From: Pseudoscleropodium purum
Taxonomy: Eukaryota; Streptophyta; Bryopsida; Hypnales; Brachytheciaceae
Direction: 5' to 3'
NCBI GenBank assembly: GCA_963969395.1
Contig: OZ017797.1
Location: forward strand, 21,824,001-21,888,000
DNA: 64,000 nt
Shown here in pieces: positions 34,101 through 45,300 of this stretch. How positions within the stretch are numbered: the stretch's first letter is position 1; each line of letters starts with the position of its first letter. The notes below the pieces were generated by a model that was not told where the DNA came from, did not search any database, and saw nothing but the letters and a program-made list of their open reading frames with translations. Both the position numbers and the translations under genes were made by a program.

Positions 34101-34929
34101 AAGTTGGTTAGAAGGATGTGACTATGTTGGATTTTTTAAAGCAATCATTTTCTAAGTCAAATGTAGATTATTAGGGAGGTTATGTTTAGTGGATTGTTAT
34201 GCAATAAAAGAAATATGTATGCTTTACTAAGGTAGAGTCTACTGTATTATGTATCATCTTTTTTTTGGATGCAATGAGTAAGCCAATCGTGTCTAAAGTG
34301 GCCTTTCATTTTGGTAGTGAAATAGATAGTATCGCTAATGTTATGTTTCCTGGGAAATGCAAGGCAATATGAGAAGTACCAGGTTGACATTACTACACAG
34401 TGTCTGACATTTAGGACCTTGAATCATCATAGACGTGGATGTCGGGCTGTCCTTTACCCTCTCGAGCTTGCAAGACCCATACCCTTCGTACAATGGTTGG
34501 AAGAAGATGTAGCACAGATGATCGCACGGAATCAGGATGAGGTAGAAGTTGACATGGCCTATTTGTCAAGATTACCATCAGAGCTAGCAAGTAAATACCA
34601 TACCATGTGGGCATTTGGGAACCACTTGAGAGTAACAAGCGTAGAACACTTGAAAACTAGTCATTCAAGCGTAGCTACTATTTTCTGAAGGCCGTGGAGA
34701 GCTTGAGATAGGAACATTGTGTTGGCAGACGTGGAATACGTAGGCGAGTTGCATGAAATAATATAGGTGAATTACAAAGGCCTCTACGTTGTTGTGCTAT
34801 TGTGCAAGTAGGTGGAGGCAATCTACAAAGGAAGCACAACGAGTGTAAAGAAGGATAAATGAGGCTTCACATTGGCAAATTTCAACCACCCAGTGCCTTT
34901 TGGACCAGAGTCATTTGCATTTCCGATAC
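31134..34929 (+). pseudogene. TNP2 transposase remnant of CACTA-2
   Basis: Successive frames give the TNP2 order. First comes LHASIVLMNMVNLYSVLHTF with LPQSNCLPRTMYEIKKL, after an in-frame TAG at 31383. Then come NGANPFG, where the usual DGVNPYG aspartate has become Asn, and YNLPP followed by a stop, KKFFISLTILIPG, then RFTLRAILLWIVNDFLTYG. After an intron-like gap (about 32664-33105, GTAAGT to GTGCAG) come DLPMRQLFDVIHYKKNVCDN and KSHDYHVLLQQVLPVCLR, then the DUF4218 block (FPLAFFDIMVHLTMHLVEEL; MYPYEKFFKGLKQFVRN with KPEGSISQGYQVEE). The start of DUF4216 lies at 34725-34929, ending at the Copia insertion. Many stops and shifts show it is dead. Confidence 0.85.
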
Positions 34930-34934
34930 ATACC

Positions 34935-35190
34935 TATTGAGTTTTACAAAGTCATGTATGAGAGAAAGGCTTTACTTAGATGGTAGAACGACTACAAAGC
35001 CACATGAGTGGGCTCAACTTAAGCTAGAAGCCTTTCCTAGTTATCCACAAACCATGTGGGATAACTAACTACATTGGGCTGCCTTTGACTACGAGAAATA
35101 TCCATGGACTCTAATACTAACTAAGTGTCTAAAGCTACTCCTAAGGCTAACTGTACATGGTCTACGCTAGTATGTACAGAATCTCTAACA
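34935..35190 (-). repeat. 3' LTR of the Copia element
   Basis: On the minus strand it starts TGTTAGAGATTC and ends CTCAATA. It matches 40110-40365 with about four substitutions. Confidence 0.95.
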
Positions 35191-38100
35191 CTCCCACTTT
35201 GAGAGTGGTCAAAGGCGCGAAGCCCCATCTTCTCAAGGAAGCTTTGGTGTTGTGGCTTCCCAAGGGCCTTGGTCAGCACATCAGCAACCATAGCTTGGGT
35301 AGGCACATACTTGAGCTCAATCACCTCATCCTCCACTCGTTCACGAATGAAATGGTGGCGCACATCAATGTGCTTCGTCCGAGAGTGATGGGTGGGATTC
35401 TTGGCCAAAGCAATGGCCCCTTGGTTGTCACACCAGATGGGTGTGCTCCCCTCTTGCGTAAGACCAACATCAACCAAGAGCTGCCTTAGCCAAATGGCCT
35501 CCTTTGTGGCTTGGCTCATGGCCATGTACTCGGCCTCCATTGTAGAAAAAGCTATGGTGGGCTGCCTTTTGGAATTCCAAGTAATGGCACCCAATCCAAG
35601 CTTAAACACGTAGCCGGTGGTGGATCTCCTATCCCCCTCATCACCCGCCCAATCCGCATCACAATACCCATGCAAAGTCACATGGGCACCTCCAAGTTGC
35701 AACTCCATGCCAAGTGTGCCTTGAAGGTACTTCATCACCCTCTTCACTGCTGCCCAATGCATTGGGCCATACTTGGACATGTGTTGACTCACAACACTCA
35801 CCGGAAAGGCCAAATCAAGCCTTGTGGCTACCATGGCATACATCAAGCACCCAACCGCTGCCTTGTAAGGTACACCTTGCATTTCAGCCCTCACCTCCTC
35901 GAATTCTTCATCGGTGAGCTTGGGCAACTTTGCATGCGTGTCAAGTGGTGTACCTATGGCTTTGCACCCCTCCATGTTGAACCGCTTGAGAATCTCTTCA
36001 AGGTACTTGCGTTGGCTCATGGTGATGGTGCGGGCAGCTCTATCCCTCTTGAACTCCACTCCAAGGCAATACTTCAACTCTCCAAGGTCGGTCATCTCGT
36101 ACTCCTTCTTAAGCATCGCCTTCACTTCAAGCATCTTGGGCATACTACTTGCAAGGAGGATCAGATCATCCACATAGAGGATCACAATCACCAAATGCTC
36201 ACGACTTTGCAAGGTGTACAAAGAGTGATCAGCGTGGCCTCTTCGAAACCCCTTCCTCACAAATATGCCATCAATATCTCGATACCAAACTCTCCCCGAT
36301 TGCTTCAACCCGGGGAGTGCCTTCTTCAACTTGCACTTCAAATGCTTTTGGCCTTCTTGCACAAAGCCTTGGGGCTGATCCATGTAGATGACCTCCTCCA
36401 ACTTGGGGTTGAGAAAAGCCGTCTTCACATCCATTTGGTGCATCTCCAAGTCCATGGCTGCCCCAAGAGTCACAATGCACCGAATGGTGCTAAACTTGGC
36501 AACGGGGGCAAAGGTCTCATTGAAGTCCTCCCCTTCCACTTGGGAAAACCCCCTAGCAACCAACCTTGCCTTGTACCTCACAATGTGACCCAAAGCATCC
36601 CTTTTGGTAGAGAAAACCCACTTACAACTCACACTTGATCTCTTGGGAGGGAGGGCTGCAAGCTCCCATGTCCCTTTGTCAATGAGGGCCTTGTACTCCT
36701 CTTGCATGGCCACCTCCCACTTGCTTGCATCTTCGCAACGCAACACCTCTCCAAGCGTGGATGGATCTCCAAGGAAAGCCACATTGGCTTGTTCTTCTTG
36801 TTGTTTGGGAAGAATGTGATTCAGCCACCAATCTCCAGGGGGCTTGCGGGTCCTCGTTGGATAACGTGGCTCCTCCGTGCCTTGATCTTCCTCACCAATG
36901 GGCTGATCTTGCTCCTCCAAGGGCTGATCATGCTCTTGCTCCCTTGGTGAAGTGCTTGGAGAAGCCGCCGCTGATCTCTTTACTTGAGGTGTGGTCACCT
37001 TCTTCTTGGGCTCCACAAAGTCCTCATCTTCAGCACCTTGCTCTTCATCTTCATATTCTATATGAACTCTTGGAGTTGTGCCCATCTTTTGGGCTGGTCC
37101 TCCACTTCTCCCACTTAGGCTCATCTCCAAGAGCTTGGGATCAGCTCCTCCATCCTCCAAAAAGGTCACATCTTGGCACTTGATGATGGCCTTGGTCTCC
37201 ACATTCATCAGCCTATAAGCCTTGGTTCCCTCACAATAACCAAGGAAAAGGCACTTGATGCCCTTGGGATCCAATTTCGTCCTCTTGGCACTTGGAACCA
37301 ATGCATAGGCAATGCACCCAAAGGTGCGCATGTGAGACACGTGGGGCCTTGTCCCACTCCAAGCTTCGTGCGGTGTCTTGCTTGTCAACGCGTGGGTGGG
37401 GCACCGGTTCCTCGTGTAAATCGCATTGGACACCGCCTCCCCCCAAAGCTCAAGCTTCAAACCTTGGCCATAAATCATGGCCCTTGCCATCTCCACAATG
37501 GTACGATTCGCACGCTCCGCTACGCCGTTTTGTTGAGGGGTGTAGGGTGCGGAAGTGTGGTGCTCAATGCCATGGGCCTTCAAGTACGCCTCAAAGGCCT
37601 TGGACACATACTCCCCTCCATTATCCGACCGCAGCACCTTCACCTTGCAATCCGATTGAGCCTCCACGAGGGCCTTCCAAGTCTCAAAATGCCCAAACAC
37701 CTCACTCTTGCACTTCAACATGTACACCCAAATCTTGCGAGAGAAATCATCAATGAAGGTCACAAAATACCTTGCTCCTCCTATGGACGTGGTCTTCATC
37801 GGCCCGCACACATCCGAATGCACAAGCTGCAATGGCTTGGTGGCGCGCGTTGCCCCATCCTTGGGGAAGGGCTGCCTCGCTTGTTTGCCCTCTATGCACC
37901 CCTTGCACACCATAGAACTCCAATCATGCTTGCAAGAAGAGAGGTTCAGACCCTTCACCATGTGTTGGAGGCTCTTCATGCTCTTCACATTCAAGTGCCC
38001 AAGCCTCCTATGCCAAAGCTCCACAAGGTCTTCATGGGCTGATCCTTGGGCAACACACGCCATGGAAGTGCCATTCACCTTGGTGAAATGGAGGTGGTAC

Positions 38101-39263
38101 AAGTTGCCCTCACGAGGGGCTGATGCAATCAAAACTCCACTTGGTGAACGCACCACACACACCACCATGTTGAAATGCACTTTCAAACCTCCCAAAGACA
38201 ATTTGCTCACCGAAAGCAAGTTGGCATGCAACTTGGGGACATGGAGCACCTCTTGGATTTGGATCCTCTTGGTCTTCCCCTTCACTTGCACCTCCACAAG
38301 GATCTCCCCCATGCCAAGGGCCTCCACCATGCCATTGTCTCCCAAATAAATCTTCTTCCCCAAAATGGGCTGATACGTGTGGAAGGCATCTCAATGGCTG
38401 GTCATATGTTGCGTGGCCCCCGAGTCCACAATCCAAGTGAACATGTTGGCCTTCTCCCCTCCTCCATTGGCTACAAAGGCGAAATCCTCCTCTTCCTCCT
38501 CTTTGGAAGCTTGGTGTGCACTCTCCTTGTCCTTGCCTTGGCTGATCTTGCAATGCCTTGCAATATGGCCCAGTTTGCCACACTTAAAGCACGTCCTTGT
38601 CTCCTTGAACGCCTTGGTGTTGCCACCTTTTCCATGTCTTGAGACAAGCGCTGATCCCTCCCCTTGGGCCTCATTCTCCTTGCGCTTGGTTACCTCATGC
38701 ATCAAGCGTGCGGTTACAAACTCCATGGTCAACTCCTTGGTGGGCCTCGTCTCCAATGCGGTGATGAGGAACTCATAAGACGATGGCAAGCTTGCCAACA
38801 AGGTCATCACCACATCTCCTTCGGTCACGGGCGCCTCCAAACAAGCCAACTCATCCGCAAGAGCCTTGACCTTGTTGACGTGATCCAACAAATCGTCCTC
38901 TTCTTGCATCTTGCTAGTGAAGAACTTGCGGCGAAGAAATAGGAGGTTGGAGAGGCTCTTGGTCTCATGGATGTTGCAAAGGGTGGTCCACGCTTGGGCT
39001 GGTCCCTTGCAATGGCAAATGTGTGCAATTTGGCGATCCACAAGGTTGATGGCAATGAGAGCAAAGGCCTTCTTCTCCTTCCTCTCCCATGCCTTCTTGG
39101 TCTTTGGGTCCGCATCTTCACTTGGGGGCTCCTCACTCCCATCCACCACGTCCTACAAGTCCTTCTCCGCAAGGATCATCTCCATCTTGAACTTCCACAT
39201 GCCAAATTTCTCTCCATCAAACTTGTCGATGATGCGCACTCCCTCTCCTCCACTGGATGCCAT
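35121..39263 (-). pseudogene. Copia gag-pol polyprotein, two in-frame stops
   Basis: The start is the ATG at 39263 (MASSGGEGVRIIDKFDGE). A TAG at 39153-39155 breaks gag early and a TGA at 38391-38393 follows the protease; otherwise one frame runs to 35121, its last codons lying in the 3' LTR. Domains in order: gag; zinc knuckle CFKCGKLGHIARHC; protease VDSGATQHM; integrase HHCC (HRRLGHLN, CKGCIEGKQ) and catalytic core (HSDVCGPM, FIDDFSRK, LRSDNGGEY, QQNGVAERANRT); reverse transcriptase (KWVFSTKRDALG, MDVKTAFLN, YVDDLILLAS); RNase H (DADWAGDEGDRRSTTGY, EAEYMAMSQATKEAIWL). It would package and copy the element in the cytoplasm and integrate it in the nucleus. With only two nonsense changes it was active recently. 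Confidence 0.95.
35191..35200 (-). other. Polypurine tract of the Copia element
   Basis: AAAGTGGGAG on the minus strand directly precedes the 3' LTR, the standard position and composition for the plus-strand primer of Copia elements. Confidence 0.85.
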
Positions 39264-39289
39264 GGTGACGCAGCTCCCACTCGTATGCA

Positions 39290-39466
39290 GAGGCTGAAGG
39301 GTCTTCTTCTGCTGGTGTCGGCTAGCAGCCGATACAAGTGGTCACAAAGGCTGAAGGGTCTTCTTCTGCTGGTGTCGGCTAGTAGCCGATACAAGTGGTC
39401 ACAGAGGCTGAAGGGTCTTCTTCTGCTGGTGTCGGCTGGCAGCCGATACAAGTGGTCACAGAAGAA
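39290..39466. repeat. 59-bp tandem triplicate in the Copia leader
   Basis: Three near-identical 59-bp units each contain CTGAAGGGTCTTCTTCTGCT and GCCGATACAAGTGGTCACA. They lie between the gag start and the primer-binding site, in the untranslated leader. On the minus strand the array is open in one frame, giving a repeated DHLYRLLADTSRRRPFSLC peptide, which is probably incidental. Confidence 0.9.
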
Positions 39467-40096
39467 GAAAAAAAAAAATTTGGGCTCCAAACTTCCAATC
39501 AGCCCTAAAGGGAGGCTACTACTCACAATCAGCACCTCAAGGGCAACAATGGCCTCCAACACCCCTAGTTGGATCACCCAAACTCCAAAGTAGCCTACTT
39601 GCCTCTCAATGGCTCCACAAGGCTCACAAGGACACAACTCAGCCCTCAATGGATGGCAAATTCCACTCCTTTGCCTCACTCACTCACAAGGGCACAAATC
39701 AGCCCTCAATGGATAGCAAATACCTCAAGCAACCCAAAGGTGCTTCCAAGCCTCACAAAAGACTCTCACTAGATTGCAATTGCCACAATCACAATCATTT
39801 AATCAACAATGCACCCAAATGCATAATCAGCCCTCAATGGGCTCTCAATGTACTCTTCTAAGCACAAACTCAAACTAGGAGCATGCAACCAGCCCTCACA
39901 AGGTGTGATTACTACTATAAGCAATCTCTCACCCAAAATGCACTCAAAACCTCACAAACCAACCAACAAAAGCCCCAAATAACTCACACCAAATGGTTTG
40001 TAGGTGAATAAGACACAAAACACTGATTGCTCCTCCAAGCTCGAAGATCGTCTCCAAATGATATGAAATTCTCCCTCAAGCGCAACTCCAAGTGCA

Positions 40097-40109
40097 TGGG
40101 CCCATAACC
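40097..40109 (-). other. Primer-binding site matching the anticodon arm of initiator tRNA-Met
   Basis: The minus strand reads GGTTATGGGCCCA immediately after the 5' LTR. This is the complement of TGGGCCCATAACC, the anticodon stem-loop of plant initiator tRNA-Met as I know it, and not of the tRNA 3' end (which would need TGGTATC). Drosophila copia uses the same half-tRNA priming. Confidence 0.75.
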
Positions 40110-40365
40110 TATTGAGTTTTACAAAGTCATGTATGAGAGAAAGGCTTTACTTAGATGGTAGAACGACTACAAAGCCACATGAGTGGGCTCAACTTAAGCT
40201 AGAAGCCTTTCCTAGTTATCCACAAACCATGTGGGATAACTAACTACATTGGGCTGCCTTTGACTACGAGCAATACCCATGGACTCTAACACTAACTAAG
40301 TGTCTAAAGCTACTCCTAAGGCTAACTGTACATGGTCTACGCTAGTATGTATAGAATCTCTAACA
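40110..40365 (-). repeat. 5' LTR of the Copia element
   Basis: 256 bp. On the minus strand it starts TGTTAGAGATTC at 40365 and ends CTCAATA at 40110, directly against the primer-binding site. Confidence 0.95.
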
Positions 40366-40370
40366 ATACC

Positions 40371-40681
40371 AAAACAGGTGTATTTTAAGGATGCAACTCA
40401 GACCTAGATTGGAAGGTGGTTCTCCAAAAAAAAAAATAAGAGGACGCCAAGTGCATGGTAACTTGGGGTCCTTTGGAGATGATGAAATGTTTGCTATTGG
40501 GGACGATTGGAATTACAATGGTCTACGCATTCCAGAGGAAATTTCCAAAATATAGAAGGCCCCTCTACCAACAAGAAGGAATATACAAAGAAAAGATACC
40601 TTAGCGGATTGGCTAGAAGGAGTTCCTAAAGTGGAGTTGGACCTTGGTGAATTTGGTTCATCTTCAAACAAAGAGGACTAA
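40371..40681 (+). pseudogene. C-terminal end of the CACTA-2 transposase (DUF4216)
   Basis: Directly after the Copia target duplication the frame reads KQVYFKDATQT, which continues the DUF4216 sequence interrupted at 34929 (LANFNHPVPFGPESFAFPIH) after a one-base shift. It proceeds through LGSFGDDEMFAIGDDWNYNG to ADWLEGVPKVELDL and stops at 40681. The matching halves confirm both the retrotransposon boundaries and the identity of the broken gene. Confidence 0.75.
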
Positions 40682-40689
40682 GTGAATTA

Positions 40690-41738
40690 TACAAGATACA
40701 AAAGCATCTCCATAATAAGTTACTTGGGTGGTATGCAATAGCTTTGTTAAGCCATTATTTTTTCCCATTGTAGTTTTGATTAGCTTCACCAATAGCTTTG
40801 TGTTTACAAGATTGGGCTTTAATGTTTTAGCCATTTCAAAGACAATGGATAGAACTGTAGCTAGTGTTTTGAGTGGAATGGGACACATGACAAGCATAGG
40901 GGCACTGAACCATAGTGCACATGTCATATATTCAATATTCAAGTTGTTGTTATAGTACCAAAATACAAGGGTAGTTTGGACAAACATTGTGGTTCAAATG
41001 TCACCTAACAATCGAAGGTCTGAACCTCCATGCCATCTGAAGTGTGCCATGTTGCATATTTTTGTAATGCACATGTTGTCCTCTTCAATATGTGACTATT
41101 GCAATCATTGCTTTATGAATCCCTTACTATAGACTTGTTATTTTCCTTAAATTTGTGACTATAGCAGTCATAGCTTTGTGAATCCCTTGTTGTTGTTCTA
41201 CACAAATCAATGACTAGGGAAGTCATTGCTTTATGAATCCTTTGCAATCATAGAGTGGCTTGTTGAACAAATCTCGATTCAGTAGTTGGCTCAGTAATGG
41301 TTAAGCACGATAAATTCCAAGTTATAACAACAAAGTAAACTTTTTTGAATTCAAAAACTCATGGTAAACAATATAGGTCCAAGGCAATAGATGTAAGACA
41401 ATGTAAGTGCGAGGAAGTTGTTACTACAAAAGTTGAACTTGGAATTCACAATTGTGCAGGAGACAAAGTGTAGTTATCCACTTATTTGAAGTCTTTTTAG
41501 TGTACGGTGAACTTTGACATGTTCAAAGTTTAAGGGGTTGCTTTAAAGGTCTTTAAAAGGAGGCCCAACTTCCACGTGAGGAGGCATATTGGCGACCCAC
41601 ACAAAACAAAGAGTTTGAATCTACACACTCTCTTTATCTGTATTAATTGAATTAAAGCCCATGATGGAATTGCTAAGACAATGTTCACTAGTATTGATAT
41701 CAACATAAAACTGCCAAAAACATGTTAATTTGGGTCAC
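40690..41738. other. Non-coding 3' region of CACTA-2
   Basis: Apart from the subterminal repeats there is only a short unremarkable frame on each strand and AT-rich DNA. This is the usual untranslated stretch between the TNP2 gene and the element end. Confidence 0.5.
41080..41260. repeat. Subterminal-type repeats of CACTA-2
   Basis: Three units of about 70-80 bp share a TGACTA...AGTCAT pair followed by GCTTT(A/G)TGAATCC, at roughly 41090, 41156 and 41211. They lie 500-650 bp inside the right terminus at 41752. Confidence 0.6.
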
Positions 41739-41752
41739 TTTTTCTAGTAGTG
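41739..41752 (-). repeat. Right terminal repeat of CACTA-2
   Basis: TTTTTCTAGTAGTG is the inverse of the CACTACTAGAAAAA terminus common in plant CACTA elements. It is followed by TTT, the presumed 3-bp target duplication. No partner was found. Confidence 0.6.
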
Positions 41753-42389
41753 TTTTGATACTACATACAAAAGTTATGAGGGATCAAAGTTTAAAAGGAA
41801 GATGTTCAAAAATTGTTTCTTCAATAATAAGTAGATAAAAATAGATAAATAGATAGATAAAAACTTTAGTCTTCAAAGAAGGCCAGTGTGAATAAAGTGC
41901 CTTTTCATAATGACAATGAACCTATATCCAACAAATCAAAGGCTATTAATGCAAAACTGCTCTTCCCTTTCGAGAATAGGCACTCTAGTTCCAAGTTTAC
42001 CAGTTTTAAATAACCGAGTTTAGAAAGGAAGTTAGCTATGCATTGTTGTGCAATGGTAAGTGATGGTAAGACAAATATTATTTTATTGGGAGTGATTGAT
42101 TGTTTTCTATGTTTCTTTTGTGTAGGATGATAGATCCAACATATTGTATGGCAATTGTATTAATTGTTTTAAAAGTGTATTTCAAAGCACTTTTGGGTAA
42201 TTTGAGTTTAGTTTCAAGGATTTTCATTGATAGAGCATGAGTTGTTCCTCTAGCGCCTGCTATGATGACAATGAGTAGGTCAATATTCCATCCTTGAGTT
42301 AGGATGTTATTTATTAGTGGTTGATATTTTTGGATTTTGTTATCTATTGTTATTTGCGAGAATCTATCATTAGTGTATGTGAATTCAAT

Positions 42390-45300
42390 GAACTATATAG
42401 TGAGATTGTTATTTGGATTAGTTGGTGGATTATTTTGGGAGGGGAGTCCTTTGACAAAGAGGATGTCCGGTTTTAATCTAGTGTTACATTGACATTTTTG
42501 TCTTAAGCAAGAGTAGGATAAGAGCCATGAGGGTACTGTATTTTCTTGTGGATTGTTGTTGTATGTACCTACATTCATTTGAGTATAATATCTCATATTT
42601 TTGTTGGATAGAATAAGTTTTTGTAATTCCCATACTACTTTGTTCTGTCTTTTGACTCTAAGAGTGAGGATATGCTATTGATTGCATTTTAGAAGTACAT
42701 GGAACCGTGTATCTATATCTTGTGATTTGCATATAGAGTATGTGATTGATGGAAATCTTTCTATACCAAAAATGATTGTTTCCTAGTAGTTCCTATGTAT
42801 TGGCCAATATGGAACTTTAACAAGATTGTTTTTTGTCAATCTGTTATTTCAGGGTTAGACCAAAATTCATTAGACAAGATGTTATCTATGTTAGGATTGA
42901 GAGTCCATTTGCTAATATTAGGGAATCTTTGTGCCAATATTTCTAGATTTTTATCGCGATCGTATTTGTTGAAGTATGTTTGAAGGCATCTAACCAGGCC
43001 TTTATCAAGTTGATGGTCTGGGCCAGGCCATTCATCTTTTTGGTAATAGAATGGTGTAGTGTGTGCAAATTCATAGGATTTTGAGGCAAATTTGTATTAT
43101 TTTGTTGTACAGTTTTTAGCAAGTTTATTTGCTTGTTCATTACCTATAATATTAATATGGGCTTTGATTTTGGAAATTATTGTGACTTGCGTTTGACTTT
43201 GAAGCATTACTACCATAGATTCTAATATAGTTTTATCTACATGGATGTAGTGTAATGTAGGGTGTTTTAGTTGTGTATTAATTACGTATATACAATTTAG
43301 GTAGTCAATGAATATGTGTACTGGTTCGTGTAGATATTTTGTAGTGATTATTCGTAGTGTTTTATGTATGGCCATTAATTTAGCTCTAAAATATGTTTGT
43401 TGCCCAAGTAGTCTTTTAGAGATTTAGATTTCTTCTTTTAAAAGATTATAAATAGCGTATTCAGCTTTTTCGCGAAATCAATGTCCATCTGCATGTTGAT
43501 TAGGTGGTATAAATGATCCATCGGTGTAATAGCTATATTGTACTGAGAATTTCAGTTGAGGGTTAGTTGTATATGGTAATAAAGGATGTGTATATATATT
43601 TGTTGGATTGTGGTTGGTTTTATATGTGAGTTTATTCCAATTCTTGTTTTTGTTCACAGTTACATTACTAGGTGTGGGAGGAGCAATCTGTATGTAGTAT
43701 TGTGATATCTGCATATTTTAGAGGATTGATGTGAAAGTGATTATTTGGTTGGAAGGGCCAATATTTCAGTTTTGATAGTATATACAGAAAATGTATATTG
43801 CAAGGAGTTCAGTAAGTGGTCTTTTGTTCACTTCCAGGGGGATTTTTGGATCTTTATAAGTAATTGTGTTTACAACAAAATGTATAATAATGTGTGTATT
43901 TTCAAATGGTCCAATGTATGGGAAAAAAATTTGGTACCAATTTATATCTAGTATGACTAATATGGTTGATGTGTCTTTATTATGTTTTGCTACTAATCTT
44001 GCCTAGTGTAATGCTTGTTGGGCTGCCTCTTCATTGTGCAAATGTACAAAACTTATATCTTTCCATTTGTAATTGAAGGCTTTGCCCAGTGAGCCAAATA
44101 TTTTGTCTCTCTCAAATTGTGAGTAAAATTGTGTGATTTGTATGGAACAAGTGATTGGTGAAGAAAAATATGAATGTGATATGTTGAATGTTGTTAATAT
44201 GGAATCTAGGATATTTTGAGAGAGGGTATGTTGTGATGTCCTAAATGGATTTTTTTGGATTTTTTATATTTGTATCTTTGGTAGAGCCATATAATTTTTG
44301 TTTCAAATGGTTGTGTAGGTGGTATTAAGCTATGTGTGTTATTTATGGTAGTGTGATATTGTTTTCATGACCATTTTAATCTAATAGTTGGAATAGTTAT
44401 GAAATATCTACCAATGTCTAGGTATAGATGTGTTTGTTCATTTTGTGTTATTATGGTGTGTGTATTTGTTAGTATATCTTTTTCTGGGTTGCATTCAATA
44501 GTAGAGATAGATGTAAGTGGAATTATTGTTGGGGGTGGAATGAATCGTGTATCTTTTGATTGCTCATGGTTAAAGTTCAATGTGATGATGTCACTATAGT
44601 GTTTGTGTTGTTGTATGTAATATTGTGTTAATAAATTAATGTTGTGTACAATTACTGTTGGTTGATTGAAAGGAAAAAGCTCTCTTTGTGGCAGCTATTT
44701 AGTATAAGTTGTGTTATCTTGTAGTGTCCAATGACATAGATATGTATTGTAGATTTTTGAAATTTTGTATATATCTTTTGTTTCTTTTGTTTTATAGTTT
44801 GTTATTATATGTATAGGAAGTGTAGTTAAGTTGTTTTGGATGTTTGAAGGTGGGTTTTCTTGACGAATTATTTGTAGTGGTTTTAGGTGTGAAGGGTTTG
44901 CTAAGGTTCTTGGGTTTAGATCTTGGTTGTTTTATATATATATTGTGTTTTGAGAGTATGCGGTGCTACGTGTCTTTAGCAAGGGTTTGAACATTCAAAG
45001 GTACATTGTGAGTGGCAGAAAAATTGTTCTGCTATGTGTAAAGTGCTTTTTTTATTTGAGTTGGGATTCTATAGTATATTTTGAAGTCTTCTTGTGACAT
45101 GAGATTTGTGCCATTAGAGAGTGTAATGTGTTTTATTTTATGTATATTATGTAATAAAAATTTATGTATCATTTTAAGAGAGATTTTGATTTATGTGGGT
45201 TAAAATGATAGTAGCTTACGACATCTATTCTTTTTCAAGTTCTATCACATGTAGTTGGAAGCTTTCTTTTATGTTTTTGAGGTGGATTCTTGCTTCATGT

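Larger units (their letters stand above)
34935..40365 (-). mobile_element. Ty1/Copia LTR retrotransposon, 5431 bp
   Basis: Two 256-bp LTRs (34935-35190 and 40110-40365) differ at about four positions and are flanked by the 5-bp target duplication ATACC (34930-34934 and 40366-40370). The coding strand is minus. The order is 5' LTR, primer site, a leader with a 59-bp triplicate, gag, protease, integrase, reverse transcriptase, RNase H, polypurine tract, 3' LTR. The interrupted host sequence is the DUF4216 region of the CACTA-2 transposase, whose sequence resumes directly after the right duplication. High LTR identity marks this as a recent insertion, the youngest dated event in this nested stack. 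Confidence 0.95.
30803..41752. mobile_element. CACTA-2: right part of an older, decayed CACTA element
   Basis: It contains a badly broken TNP2 gene on the plus strand, subterminal-type repeats and a right terminus TTTTTCTAGTAGTG (41739-41752), the inverse of a CACTACTAGAAAAA end. The left terminus was not found in the window. Since CACTA-1 lies between 4317 and 30799, the left part of CACTA-2 may be the flank at 1-4316 or lie beyond the window. Copia at 34935-40365 is inserted inside it. Confidence 0.65.

Noticed and set aside
35511..38349. Long plus-strand frames of 213 to 375 codons across the Copia element
   Set aside because: They lie antisense to the gag-pol frame, have Leu/His/Pro-rich translations typical of reverse-strand reading of a long gene, and contain no domain.
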